In this document: positions 6,793 through 12,415 of the stretch, piece after piece | Numbering within the stretch: position 1 is the stretch's first letter | How the letters are laid out: every line of letters starts with the position of its first letter | Assembly: GCA_945916625.1 (NCBI GenBank) | Contig: CAMEGY010000011.1 | Span: 1 to 12,437 of the forward strand | Length of the DNA: 12,437 bases | From: an uncultured Anaerococcus sp. | GTDB lineage: Bacteria; Bacillota_A; Clostridia; Tissierellales; Peptoniphilaceae | Direction: 5' to 3' | The notes under the pieces: model-generated | What the model was told of the DNA's origin: nothing | Seen by the model: the letters and a program-made list of their open reading frames with translations, nothing else | The model's database searches: none | Translations under genes and position numbers: made by a program

Positions 6793-7374
6793 CTAAAATT
6801 TTATCTTATAATAATCTTCTACTGCCGAGTGTTGGACTCCGTATTTCACTTCTTCTTTGCTATCTTCGCCCTTTATTATTTCTATAAGTCTTAGGGCAAG
6901 ATAATTTGTAAGAGCTGCCCCTCTTGATGTTGTAATATTACCATCAGTAACAACAAGCTCATCCTCGATATATTCTCCAACATTATTAAGTTCTTCTTTT
7001 ATTGTAGGAAAAGAAGTTGCTTTTTTATCCTCAAGAACCCCTGCCTTATCAAGGACTATTGGGCCTGCACATATAGCAGCTATGAGTTTTCCTTTTTTGT
7101 TGAAGTCTTTAACTATTTCTATTACCTTTTCATTATCTCTAAGACTTTCCGCACCTTCAGTACCTCCTGGTATATAGACTCCGTCATAGTCATTTGGGTC
7201 TATATCTTCGAGCCTATAATCTGCCTGGTATTTTATACCGTGGCTTGTCCTAAGGTTGATATCTCCTGTTGTAGATACCATATCTATTTTAATATCTGCT
7301 CGTCTTAGATAATCAACAACTGTAAGTAATTCTATTGTTTCATTGCCGTCTGCAAGTAATTCCAGTATTCTCAT
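6793..7374 (-). CDS. DJ-1/PfpI family protein
   Basis: This is a 193-residue member of the DJ-1/PfpI superfamily, closest in layout to the DJ-1/YajL branch. Members protect against oxidative and carbonyl stress; deglycase, glyoxalase III-like and chaperone activities have been proposed for the family. The nucleophile elbow is IAAICAGP (98-105) with Cys102. The partner glutamate is E15 in ADGNETIELLTVVD (8-21), matching DJ-1 Glu18 by alignment. The oxyanion-side YIPGGTEGAESL (67-78) is also typical. Full length for the family. The start at 7374 has GAAGG five bases upstream. It is the first gene of a two-gene unit with the SDR-like protein, after a possible promoter at 7408-7436. The exact reaction cannot be assigned. 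Confidence 0.88.
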   Translation of the reverse strand: MRILELLADGNETIELLTVVDYLRRADIKIDMVSTTGDINLRTSHGIKYQADYRLEDIDPNDYDGVYIPGGTEGAESLRDNEKVIEIVKDFNKKGKLIAAICAGPIVLDKAGVLEDKKATSFPTIKEELNNVGEYIEDELVVTDGNITTSRGAALTNYLALRLIEIIKGEDSKEEVKYGVQHSAVEDYYKIKF

Positions 7375-7407
7375 AAAAACCTTCTTTCCTAAAGTTCCTC
7401 TCTTATT

Positions 7408-7436
7408 ATTATATACAATTTAGAACAAAAAAGCTA
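7408..7436 (-). promoter_or_regulatory. Possible promoter of the DJ-1/SDR unit
   Basis: A perfect TATAAT (minus strand, 7413-7408) lies 33 bases before the DJ-1 start codon. The best-spaced -35 (17 bases) is TAGCTT at 7436-7431, a poor match embedded in the transketolase terminator stem. The -10 is convincing and the -35 is not. Confidence 0.4.
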
Positions 7437-7456
7437 TGACCTTATCGCCATAGCTT
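7424..7456 (-). terminator. Intrinsic terminator of the transketolase gene
   Basis: On the minus strand an 8-bp stem AAGCTATG/CATAGCTT (7456-7449 and 7438-7431) with a 10-base loop is followed by TTTT after the stem's own TT (TTTTTTG overall). It begins 23 bases after the tkt stop codon. Confidence 0.75.
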
Positions 7457-7479
7457 AATTTTCTTATTCTTTTATGAAT

Positions 7480-9465
7480 TTAGTAGAATTTTTGCTTGAT
7501 TTTTTCTACAATATTTTCTGTATTAAAGCCAAGTTCTTTTGCCACATCACCGCCTGGGCCTGATATACCAAAACGGTCAATTGCTATATTTAATCCATCA
7601 AGACCTGTAAATTCTGCCCAACCGAAGCTAGATCCCATCTCTATTGAAACCCTATTTCTAACATCAGATGGTAGGATTTCTTCTTTATATGCTGCATCTT
7701 GGGCCCTGAATAGTTCCATAGATGGCATAGATACAACTCTTACTTTCTTGCCTTCTTCTTCAAGTGCCTTTGCGCTATCTATGGCAAGATTGACTTCAGA
7801 TCCTGTTGCAATCATAATTAGCTCAGGATTTTCAGAATCTTTTATGATGTAAGCTCCCCTATCAAGTGATTCTAATTCTTCAGTTTCCTTTAGATTTGGG
7901 ACATTTTGACGGGTAAGAGCTATTACTACTGGCTTATCCTTACTTTCTAGGGCAATCTTCCAGGCAAGTCTTGCTTCATTAGCATCTGCCGGTCTTAGGA
8001 CTAAGGTATTTGGTATAGCCCTTAGCATGGCTAGTTGATCTATTGGTTCGTGGGTTGGTCCATCTTCCCCCACTGCCACAGAATCGTGGGTCATTGCATA
8101 AGTGAGAGGCAAATGTGATAGGGCTGATAGTCTAACAGCAGCCTTTAAGTAATCGGTAAAGACAAAGAAGGTTGACACATGGTGGAAGGTTCCTCCATGG
8201 GCTATAATTCCGTTTCCTATAGCAGCCATTGCGAATTCACGAACACCATACCAGACGTTTCTGCCTTCTGGAGATTCTTTGCCAAAGGCTTTTTCGTCCA
8301 CAATATTTGTCTTATTTGATGAAAATAAGTCGGCAGACCCACCCCAAATATTTCTAGAAACTTTGGCCAAATCTTGAAGGATTTCTCCACCTGAAGCACG
8401 GGTAGCAAGAGCCTTGTCTTCATGTGAATACTTTTTGACTTGGTCCATAAAGTTTTCAGGAAGTTCTCTATTGATTCCTGCCATAAGTTCCTTATAATCT
8501 TCTGGATATTTTTCTTCATATTCTTTTAGGAGCGCGTCCCATTCTTCGTTGGCTTTTTGTCCACGAGCCATGATTCCGTCTTTGAATGTTTGGTAGATAT
8601 CATCTGAAATTACAAAATCTTCAGCATCCCACTCATAGAATTTCTTCACAGCTTCAAAATCTTCTGCCCCTATTGGTGCTCCGTGAACCTTGTTTGTACC
8701 TTGGTTTTTAGAACCAATACCAATGATTGTTTTAATTTCAATTAAAGTTGGCTTCTTATTTGTCTTTGCTTTTTCTATAGCTTCAAAGATTTTGTCTAAA
8801 TCTTCACCATCTTCTACTCTTTCATAAGCCCAATTTTGAGCAAGAACCCTTTCTTTTACAGATTCAGAAAAAGATGTAGAAAGATCACCATCTAGGCAAA
8901 TATCATTTGAGTCATAGAGGATAATTAACTTATCAAGGTTGACATGACCTGCAAAACTCATTGCTTCATAAGATACACCCTCCATAAGGTCACCATCACC
9001 ACAAAGAGCATAGGTGTAATGGTCGATAATTTTTATATCGTCCTTGTTATAAAGGCCAGCAAGGTGCTTTTCACAAGCCGCAAGACCAACAGCTTGGGCA
9101 ATACCCTGGCCAAGAGGACCTGTTGTAACTTCAACGCCCGGAGTCATACCCACTTCAGGGTGACCTGGTGTAATAGATCCTATTTGCCTAAAATCTTTTA
9201 GATCATCTATTGAAATATCGTAACCTGATAGATGAAGTAGGGAATAAAGCATAGCAGAACCATGACCTGCAGATAATACAAACCTATCCCTATCAAAAAA
9301 TGTAGGATTTTTAGGATTTGCCTTCAAAACCTTATTAAATAAAGCATAAGCCATAGGACTAGCCCCCATAGGAAGGCCTGGGTGACCAGAATTTGCCTTC
9401 TCAATCTGGGCAATAGATAAGGTTCTAATGGCATTAACAGCCTTAAAATCGTCTTTGTTAAACAT
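7480..9465 (-). CDS. tkt: Transketolase
   Basis: Transketolase is a thiamine-diphosphate enzyme of the non-oxidative pentose phosphate pathway. It moves two-carbon units between sugar phosphates, linking xylulose-5-P with ribose-5-P and erythrose-4-P. The 661 residues match the usual full length (E. coli TktA has 663). Visible landmarks: SGHPG (26-30, His28), SAGHGS (65-70, His68), TTGPLGQG (114-121), and the ThDP/metal motif GDGDLMEG beginning at 156 and ending near NDI (187-189). In the pyrimidine domain are GVREFAMAAIGNGI (about 403-417) and the substrate loop near THDSVAVGEDGPTHEPIDQ. The C-terminal domain has GPGGD near the end. Start 9465 has AAAGGAG five bases upstream. It is monocistronic, with its own promoter (9520-9548) and terminator (7424-7456). 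Leftward of it is the DJ-1/SDR unit with a separate promoter. Confidence 0.97.
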   Translation of the reverse strand: MFNKDDFKAVNAIRTLSIAQIEKANSGHPGLPMGASPMAYALFNKVLKANPKNPTFFDRDRFVLSAGHGSAMLYSLLHLSGYDISIDDLKDFRQIGSITPGHPEVGMTPGVEVTTGPLGQGIAQAVGLAACEKHLAGLYNKDDIKIIDHYTYALCGDGDLMEGVSYEAMSFAGHVNLDKLIILYDSNDICLDGDLSTSFSESVKERVLAQNWAYERVEDGEDLDKIFEAIEKAKTNKKPTLIEIKTIIGIGSKNQGTNKVHGAPIGAEDFEAVKKFYEWDAEDFVISDDIYQTFKDGIMARGQKANEEWDALLKEYEEKYPEDYKELMAGINRELPENFMDQVKKYSHEDKALATRASGGEILQDLAKVSRNIWGGSADLFSSNKTNIVDEKAFGKESPEGRNVWYGVREFAMAAIGNGIIAHGGTFHHVSTFFVFTDYLKAAVRLSALSHLPLTYAMTHDSVAVGEDGPTHEPIDQLAMLRAIPNTLVLRPADANEARLAWKIALESKDKPVVIALTRQNVPNLKETEELESLDRGAYIIKDSENPELIMIATGSEVNLAIDSAKALEEEGKKVRVVSMPSMELFRAQDAAYKEEILPSDVRNRVSIEMGSSFGWAEFTGLDGLNIAIDRFGISGPGGDVAKELGFNTENIVEKIKQKFY

Positions 9466-9519
9466 AAATACTCCTTTAATTATTAATTTAAAAAGAAAAA
9501 GATAGTAAATTTCAAGGAT

Positions 9520-9548
9520 ATTATACTCTTATGAAAAGCTTATTCCAA
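9520..9548 (-). promoter_or_regulatory. Promoter of the transketolase gene
   Basis: On the minus strand TTGGAA (9548-9543), a 17-base spacer and a perfect TATAAT (9525-9520) give a leader of about 50 bases before the ATG at 9465. No riboswitch-like folding is evident in this leader. Confidence 0.7.
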
Positions 9549-9716
9549 ACTTGTTTAGACTGTGAATTTTCTAATCTAAGCTCATTAAAAGATCGACTAG
9601 TTTTTAAAACCAAACAAACCCCAACCACATCAGCAATGTTTGGCAAGGCAAAACGAGCACTTGCAACTGTGGAACATCGAAACTATTTCTTCTATATATC
9701 GGGATATGATTTCTAA
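9531..9716 (+). CDS. Doubtful 61-residue open frame beside the hairpin island
   Basis: An ATG-initiated frame encodes a 61-residue, basic, aromatic-ended peptide with two cysteines near the start (TCLDCEF, 7-13). The nearest Shine-Dalgarno-like run (AAGGA, 9514-9518) is 12 bases away, which is too far. The start lies inside the spacer of the oppositely oriented tkt promoter, and CGA arginine codons appear three times in a genome that prefers AGA. The stop codon falls inside the stem of the large hairpin at 9708-9797. It may be part of a repeated element rather than a translated gene. Confidence 0.2.
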   Translation: MKSLFQTCLDCEFSNLSSLKDRLVFKTKQTPTTSAMFGKAKRALATVEHRNYFFYISGYDF

Positions 9717-9797
9717 TAGAGAGCCTTGTTAAAAAATCTGATTTGTTTGAGGCTTTAGCCGAGTTATCAGATTTTAGAGGCTCAAATATTAGAAATC
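9708..9797. repeat. Large composite hairpin, 90 bases
   Basis: Four nested perfect stems share one axis: GATTTCTAATA/TATTAGAAATC (9708-9718, 9787-9797), GAGCC/GGCTC (9721-9725, 9779-9783), AAAATCTGAT/ATCAGATTTT (9733-9742, 9766-9775), and GGC/GCC (9751-9753, 9758-9760) capped by TTTA. Together that is 29 Watson-Crick pairs with small internal loops. No long U tract follows on either strand, so it is not a plain terminator. Confidence 0.85.
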
Positions 9798-9838
9798 TGT
9801 TAGTAAATACAAAAACTCATACGAAGTAATTCTCTCTA

Positions 9839-9866
9839 CAAAAAATGCTTTCCGCGAGGAAAGCAT
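9839..9866 (-). terminator. Terminator-like hairpin at the left edge of the GC-rich block
   Basis: ATGCTTTCC (9845-9853) and GGAAAGCAT (9858-9866) form a perfect 9-bp stem with a four-base loop. On the minus strand the stem is followed by T's, making TTTTTTG and a good intrinsic terminator. On the plus strand the loop is GCGA, a GNRA tetraloop, and no U-run follows. Confidence 0.65.
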
Positions 9867-9875
9867 CTTGTTTCG

Positions 9876-9902
9876 CACTCCGCAAGAGCCGCTTGTGGGG
9901 TG
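9876..9902 (+). other. Hairpin with G-U pairs, favouring plus-strand RNA
   Basis: CACTCCGCAAG (9876-9886) and CTTGTGGGGTG (9892-9902) pair over all 11 positions around a five-base AGCCG loop. Two of the pairs are G-U on the plus strand. On the minus strand those two would be A-C mismatches, so the fold is better as a plus-strand transcript. Confidence 0.55.
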
Positions 9903-9915
9903 TAGCCGAGCGGGG

Positions 9916-9969
9916 TTAAGGGGAGGCGGGTGAGGGACCATGCGGAAGGTCCCTTGGGCCTCCCCTTAA
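9916..9969. repeat. GC-rich two-tier hairpin
   Basis: TTAAGGGGAGGC (9916-9927) and GCCTCCCCTTAA (9958-9969) form a perfect 12-bp stem. Inside it, AGGGACC (9933-9939) and GGTCCCT (9948-9954) form a 7-bp stem with an eight-base loop, separated from the outer one by a small internal loop. Nothing in the surrounding AT-rich DNA resembles it in composition. Confidence 0.85.
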
Positions 9970-10028
9970 TACGGAGATTCAACCGTTTATGAAATAATTC
10001 TACAAAAGATAAAATAACTTATCTAGGA

Positions 10029-10074
10029 TAAAACAAAAAAACTCCCAAGTTATAAAATAACACTAAGGAGTTTT
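10029..10074 (-). terminator. Intrinsic terminator inside the island
   Basis: AAAACTCC (10038-10045) pairs with GGAGTTTT (10067-10074), with an inner GTTAT/ATAAC stem (10049-10053, 10057-10061). On the minus strand the stem runs into TTTTTTTGTTT, a strong U tract. On the plus strand it runs into TTTTCTCT. It could end a long 3' tail of the yjdM transcript or a separate minus-strand RNA lying between 10075 and 10317. Confidence 0.7.
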
Positions 10075-10094
10075 CTCTACTTTGCATTGCAAAA

Positions 10095-10154
10095 TAGCAT
10101 CTAACCAATATAAATGCTACGGAAGGTAATCTTTTTACAATCAATGCTCCTTCC
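10095..10154. repeat. Two adjacent short inverted repeats
   Basis: TAGCAT/ATGCTA (10095-10100, 10114-10119) and GGAAGG/CCTTCC (10121-10126, 10149-10154) sit side by side. Just left of them, TTTGC/GCAAA (10081-10085, 10089-10093) forms another small stem. Individually short, they are notable for following one another without a gap. Confidence 0.5.
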
Positions 10155-10162
10155 CTCGACTA

Positions 10163-10202
10163 GGCTCGGGATAAAATTCGTCGCATCGGTCCTCCCCGAG
10201 CC
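10163..10202. repeat. GC-rich 8-bp inverted repeat
   Basis: GGCTCGGG (10163-10170) and CCCGAGCC (10195-10202) pair perfectly around a 24-base loop. The flanks (CCCTCGAC to the left, GGACGGGC to the right) are also GC-rich, unlike neighbouring genes. Confidence 0.65.
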
Positions 10203-10240
10203 GGACGGGCTGACTCAAAAATTACATAAGGTTTTTCATC

Positions 10241-10275
10241 AATTCCTACTTCGGTGTTACACACCTTGTGGAATT
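10241..10275. repeat. Two-tier hairpin near the end of yjdM
   Basis: AATTCC/GGAATT (10241-10246, 10270-10275) encloses GGTGT/ACACC (10253-10257, 10261-10265) with a TAC loop. The internal loop is asymmetric (6 and 4 bases). Confidence 0.6.
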
Positions 10276-10284
10276 GTGAAAATC

Positions 10285-10312
10285 GTAAAAATTTTACTCA
10301 TAAAATTTTTAC
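10285..10312 (-). terminator. AT-only 12-bp hairpin just after yjdM, possible weak terminator
   Basis: GTAAAAATTTTA (10285-10296) and TAAAATTTTTAC (10301-10312) form a perfect 12-bp stem with a four-base loop, five bases past the yjdM stop. The stem is almost all A-T and the following minus-strand sequence (GATTTTC) is only partly U-rich. Its position suits a 3' processing or termination element, but its composition does not suit a classic terminator. Confidence 0.4.
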
Positions 10313-10317
10313 TACCA

Positions 10318-10662
10318 TCACACCTTTTTTATTACAGAAGACTTCAAATAAAGACTTCCTGCCCCTTCAACCCTCGCATCAATATCATGATCATTTACAG
10401 GGTTCTCTAAAATCTTTATATTAGTAACCTTTGCTCCCTGCTTAAGGACAGTGCTTCCTACTTTTAAATCTTTTATAATAGTCGCATTATCCCCGTCTTC
10501 TAGGACATTTCCTACAGCATCTCTAGTTATTTTTTTAGTTTCTTCTACTACTTTTTCTTCCTCATCGGACCATTCGTGAAAGCATATTGGACAAACATAG
10601 ATATGTCCATCTTCATAGGTATAGTCTTCGCCACAAGCTGGGCATTTAGGTAAGTTTGCCAT
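10318..10662 (-). CDS. yjdM: YjdM (PhnA-family) zinc-ribbon protein
   Basis: The 114-residue protein matches the YjdM/PhnA family over its whole length. An N-terminal zinc ribbon has CPAC (7-10) and CPIC (24-27), with the family phrase EDYTYEDGHIYVCPICFHEW. The C-terminal PhnA domain contains DAVGNVLEDGDNATIIKDLKVG, then IDARVEGAGSLYLKSSVIKK. The old name 'alkylphosphonate utilisation protein PhnA' comes from its position near the phn genes in E. coli; a role in phosphonate use is not established, and no phn genes are present here. It lies six bases after the isochorismatase-family gene, with a modest TAGGT ribosome binding site overlapping that stop, and is the last gene of the operon. Confidence 0.95.
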   Translation of the reverse strand: MANLPKCPACGEDYTYEDGHIYVCPICFHEWSDEEEKVVEETKKITRDAVGNVLEDGDNATIIKDLKVGSTVLKQGAKVTNIKILENPVNDHDIDARVEGAGSLYLKSSVIKKV

Positions 10663-10668
10663 TTTTAC

Positions 10669-11274
10669 CTACTTTCTTAATTCTTTTACTAGATTTGAAA
10701 CAAATTTGAAATTTGGATCTTTGGAATCAACTGCCAGGTCAAATAAAACAAGTTCAGTATTCACCAAAACAGCTCCCATATCTCTTAGGGACTTCCTTGC
10801 AATTTTCTTAAGCTCGTCTGTAAATGATGAAATTGCATCATCTACATAAAATACATCAAGACCCATATCTAGTAGGGCTCTTATAGTTTGGTAAATGCAT
10901 ACATGGCCTTCTGCCCCAGTTACAAAGACCTTTTCGATTTTGTTTTCCTTGATATAATCATACACTTCTGGTGTAAGGGCATTGAAGCTTGTCTTTGGAA
11001 ATATCTTTTCATCATCAATCTCAGCTAGGATTTTTTCATCAGATCTGCCCAGGCCCTTTGGATATTGCTCAGTTGCAAGCACATGCATGCCGTACTCTTT
11101 AAAGGCCTTGATAAGGCCAACAGTGTTTTCTACTGTCCTTTCACCCTTATCCATGGTTACCATTAGTTTTGGCTGGATATCAACTACTAATAGTAGGCTC
11201 TTATCCTTATTAGTGTAGCTTCCTTCTGCTCCTAGTGAATTTGTAAAAAATCTCTTATCTATTTTTCTTTCCAT
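10669..11274 (-). CDS. Isochorismatase-family cysteine hydrolase
   Basis: This is a 201-residue member of the isochorismatase-like (cysteine hydrolase) superfamily. The expected triad is visible: Asp32 in LLVVDIQPK (28-36), Lys94 in FPKTSF (92-97), and Cys126 in VTGAEGHVCIYQTIRALL (118-135). Between them is ATEQYPKGLG (67-76). The EGHVC form resembles the YcaC/ISOC branch more than nicotinamidases, which would show clear metal-binding His/Asp residues that I do not see. The substrate is unknown; true isochorismatase activity is not implied. The ATG at 11274 has a GGGGG ribosome binding site (in CAGGGGGATTT) and lies 16 bases inside the end of the radical SAM gene, so translation is likely coupled. 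Confidence 0.88.
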   Translation of the reverse strand: MERKIDKRFFTNSLGAEGSYTNKDKSLLLVVDIQPKLMVTMDKGERTVENTVGLIKAFKEYGMHVLATEQYPKGLGRSDEKILAEIDDEKIFPKTSFNALTPEVYDYIKENKIEKVFVTGAEGHVCIYQTIRALLDMGLDVFYVDDAISSFTDELKKIARKSLRDMGAVLVNTELVLFDLAVDSKDPNFKFVSNLVKELRK

Positions 11275-12185
11275 AAATCCCCCTGTCTGTAATTTCCATC
11301 TTTCATCAACTTATCAATGCTAGTTAAAATCCTAGCCTTATTTTTAGACCAAATAGGATAGGCGATTTTATCACCAATACCATCCCCTGTTAGCCTATTT
11401 ATCACAATGTCTGACCTTAAGTTTCTTAGAATGTATACTACAATTTCTACATAATCTTCCATTTCCATCCCATATTCTAGGTCATTTTCTTGATAAAAAT
11501 CAAATAGACTGCTTACTTTTTCGATATAGAGGTTGTGAATTTTAATTCCCCAAGGCCTTATGCTATTAATATAGGCTATATCATTCATAAAGTCCACCCT
11601 ATCTTCAAAAGGCAGGCCTAAAATCATGTGTACTAGTGTATTTATACCCCTTTGGTGGAGTTTTCTAATCCCTTGGTCAAAAATTTTGTGAGAATAACCC
11701 CTATTTATAAGTTCAATAGTTTTTTCATTCACACTTTGCATACCAAGCTCAACAATTAGAAAATATTTCTCCTTTATTTCTGATAAGAGGTCAAGGACTT
11801 CATCAGTCAGGCAGTCGGCCCTAGTTGCAATGGCTATGCCCATTATCTCATCATTTGTGAGAGCCTCATAGTATATTTTTCTAAGTTTGTCAATATCCCC
11901 ATAAGTGTTGGTGAAGTTTTGAAAATAAGCCATGTAGGCTGTGGGCATATTATTTTTTCTAAGTCGAGATTTTTGGTATTTTATTTGCTCGTCTATTGTT
12001 TTTCTCCCGTAAGTCCATTCTCCAGATCCTGATTCCGAACAAAATATACAGCCTTCATAAGATATTGTCCCGTCTCTGTTTGGGCAGGTAAAGCCGCCAT
12101 CAAGGGGCAGTTTTATTATTTTTTTCTTAAATTTTTCTTTCATATAGGAGTCAAAGTCCCTATAGCGTTTTTTGTTTATTTCCAT
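11259..12185 (-). CDS. YhcC-type radical SAM protein (TIGR01212 family)
   Basis: This 308-residue radical SAM protein carries the signature of the YhcC/TIGR01212 family: GGFTCPNRDGTISYEGC followed by IFC (30-49). The iron-sulfur cysteines are Cys34, Cys46 and Cys49, an unusual C-x11-C-x2-C spacing typical of this family rather than the common CxxxCxxC. Later landmarks are ATRADCLTDEVL (119-130), VELGMQSVN (145-153), and HMILGLPFED (186-195), all standard Elp3-like radical SAM barrel features. Length and N-terminus fit the family. The reaction is not known with certainty; tRNA modification has been discussed for relatives. First gene of the operon with the isochorismatase-family and yjdM genes. 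No good Shine-Dalgarno precedes the ATG, while a TATACT sits 6 bases upstream. Confidence 0.92.
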   Translation of the reverse strand: MEINKKRYRDFDSYMKEKFKKKIIKLPLDGGFTCPNRDGTISYEGCIFCSESGSGEWTYGRKTIDEQIKYQKSRLRKNNMPTAYMAYFQNFTNTYGDIDKLRKIYYEALTNDEIMGIAIATRADCLTDEVLDLLSEIKEKYFLIVELGMQSVNEKTIELINRGYSHKIFDQGIRKLHQRGINTLVHMILGLPFEDRVDFMNDIAYINSIRPWGIKIHNLYIEKVSSLFDFYQENDLEYGMEMEDYVEIVVYILRNLRSDIVINRLTGDGIGDKIAYPIWSKNKARILTSIDKLMKDGNYRQGDLWKEK

Positions 12186-12221
12186 AGTCTAAGTATACCC
12201 CACTAGCTTATATTAATATGC

Positions 12222-12249
12222 AAAAAGGCCCCAGTTTTCTGGGACCCTT
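12222..12249 (-). terminator. Intrinsic terminator after the FeoB-associated gene
   Basis: On the minus strand GGTCCCAG and CTGGGGCC (with one G-U pair) form an 8-bp stem around an AAAA loop, followed by TTTTTGC. It lies about 20 bases past the stop codon at 12269 and insulates the yhcC operon from the Feo locus. Confidence 0.8.
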
Positions 12250-12268
12250 AAAGATATATTTTTACGCC

Positions 12269-12415
12269 TTAGTGGCATCGTGAATCTTTTTTATTACTTG
12301 CACAGGCTGCACAGTCAGCACAGCCACCCTTGCCTGAATTTTTGATGTGTCTATAGATAATGAAAGAGCAAAGGGCAAGTATTGCTATTAGTAATATCCA
12401 TGAAGGTAAATTCAT
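12269..12415 (-). CDS. FeoB-associated Cys-rich membrane protein
   Basis: A 48-residue peptide with one membrane helix (about 6-21) followed by a short basic segment and a cysteine-rich tail: GKGGCADCAACAS (28-40), with Cys32, Cys35 and Cys38, and Cys47 near the end. This matches the small proteins found next to feoB in many Firmicutes (Pfam FeoB_associated), thought to assist ferrous iron transport, although the mechanism is unproven. A GAGAGG ribosome binding site lies seven bases before the ATG at 12415, and the terminator at 12222-12249 follows the gene. The gene order implies that feoB ends just beyond the right edge of the window; a TAA is present at 12436-12434 but I cannot tell whether it is that gene's stop. 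Confidence 0.85.
   Translation of the reverse strand: MNLPSWILLIAILALCSFIIYRHIKNSGKGGCADCAACASNKKDSRCH

Larger units (their letters stand above)
9466..10317. other. Long gene-poor interval with dense hairpins
   Basis: About 850 bases separate tkt from yjdM. The left end holds the tkt promoter and a doubtful 61-codon frame. From 9708 to 10312 the interval is a near-continuous series of inverted repeats, including a 92-base block (9874-9965) with 64 G or C by direct count, in a clearly AT-rich genome. I found no protein gene with a ribosome binding site here. I also do not see the conserved motifs of tmRNA, RNase P RNA, SRP RNA or tRNA. Structured RNA, a family of intergenic repeats and a non-autonomous mobile element are all possible. 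Confidence 0.75.

Noticed and set aside
9466..9519. Riboswitch (for example TPP) in the transketolase leader
   Set aside because: The leader is about 50 bases of AT-rich sequence with no conserved riboswitch motifs.
9903..9927. Possible tRNA D-arm (TAGCCGAG..GGTTAAG)
   Set aside because: The similarity to a Ser/Leu tRNA D-arm is local. No acceptor stem, anticodon arm or standard T-loop can be placed around it.
9931..9957. Possible T-box or HDV-like ribozyme motif around GGGACC..GGTCCC
   Set aside because: The T-box AGGGTGGNACCGCG sequence and an HDV double pseudoknot are both absent, and no aminoacyl-tRNA synthetase or amino-acid gene follows on the plus strand.
9708..10312. CRISPR array
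   Set aside because: The repeats are inverted and unequal, with no regular direct repeats and spacers, and no cas genes are nearby.
10114..10410. Plus-strand open frame of 98 codons
   Set aside because: It overlaps the well-supported yjdM gene on the other strand, crosses several hairpins and has no convincing ribosome binding site.
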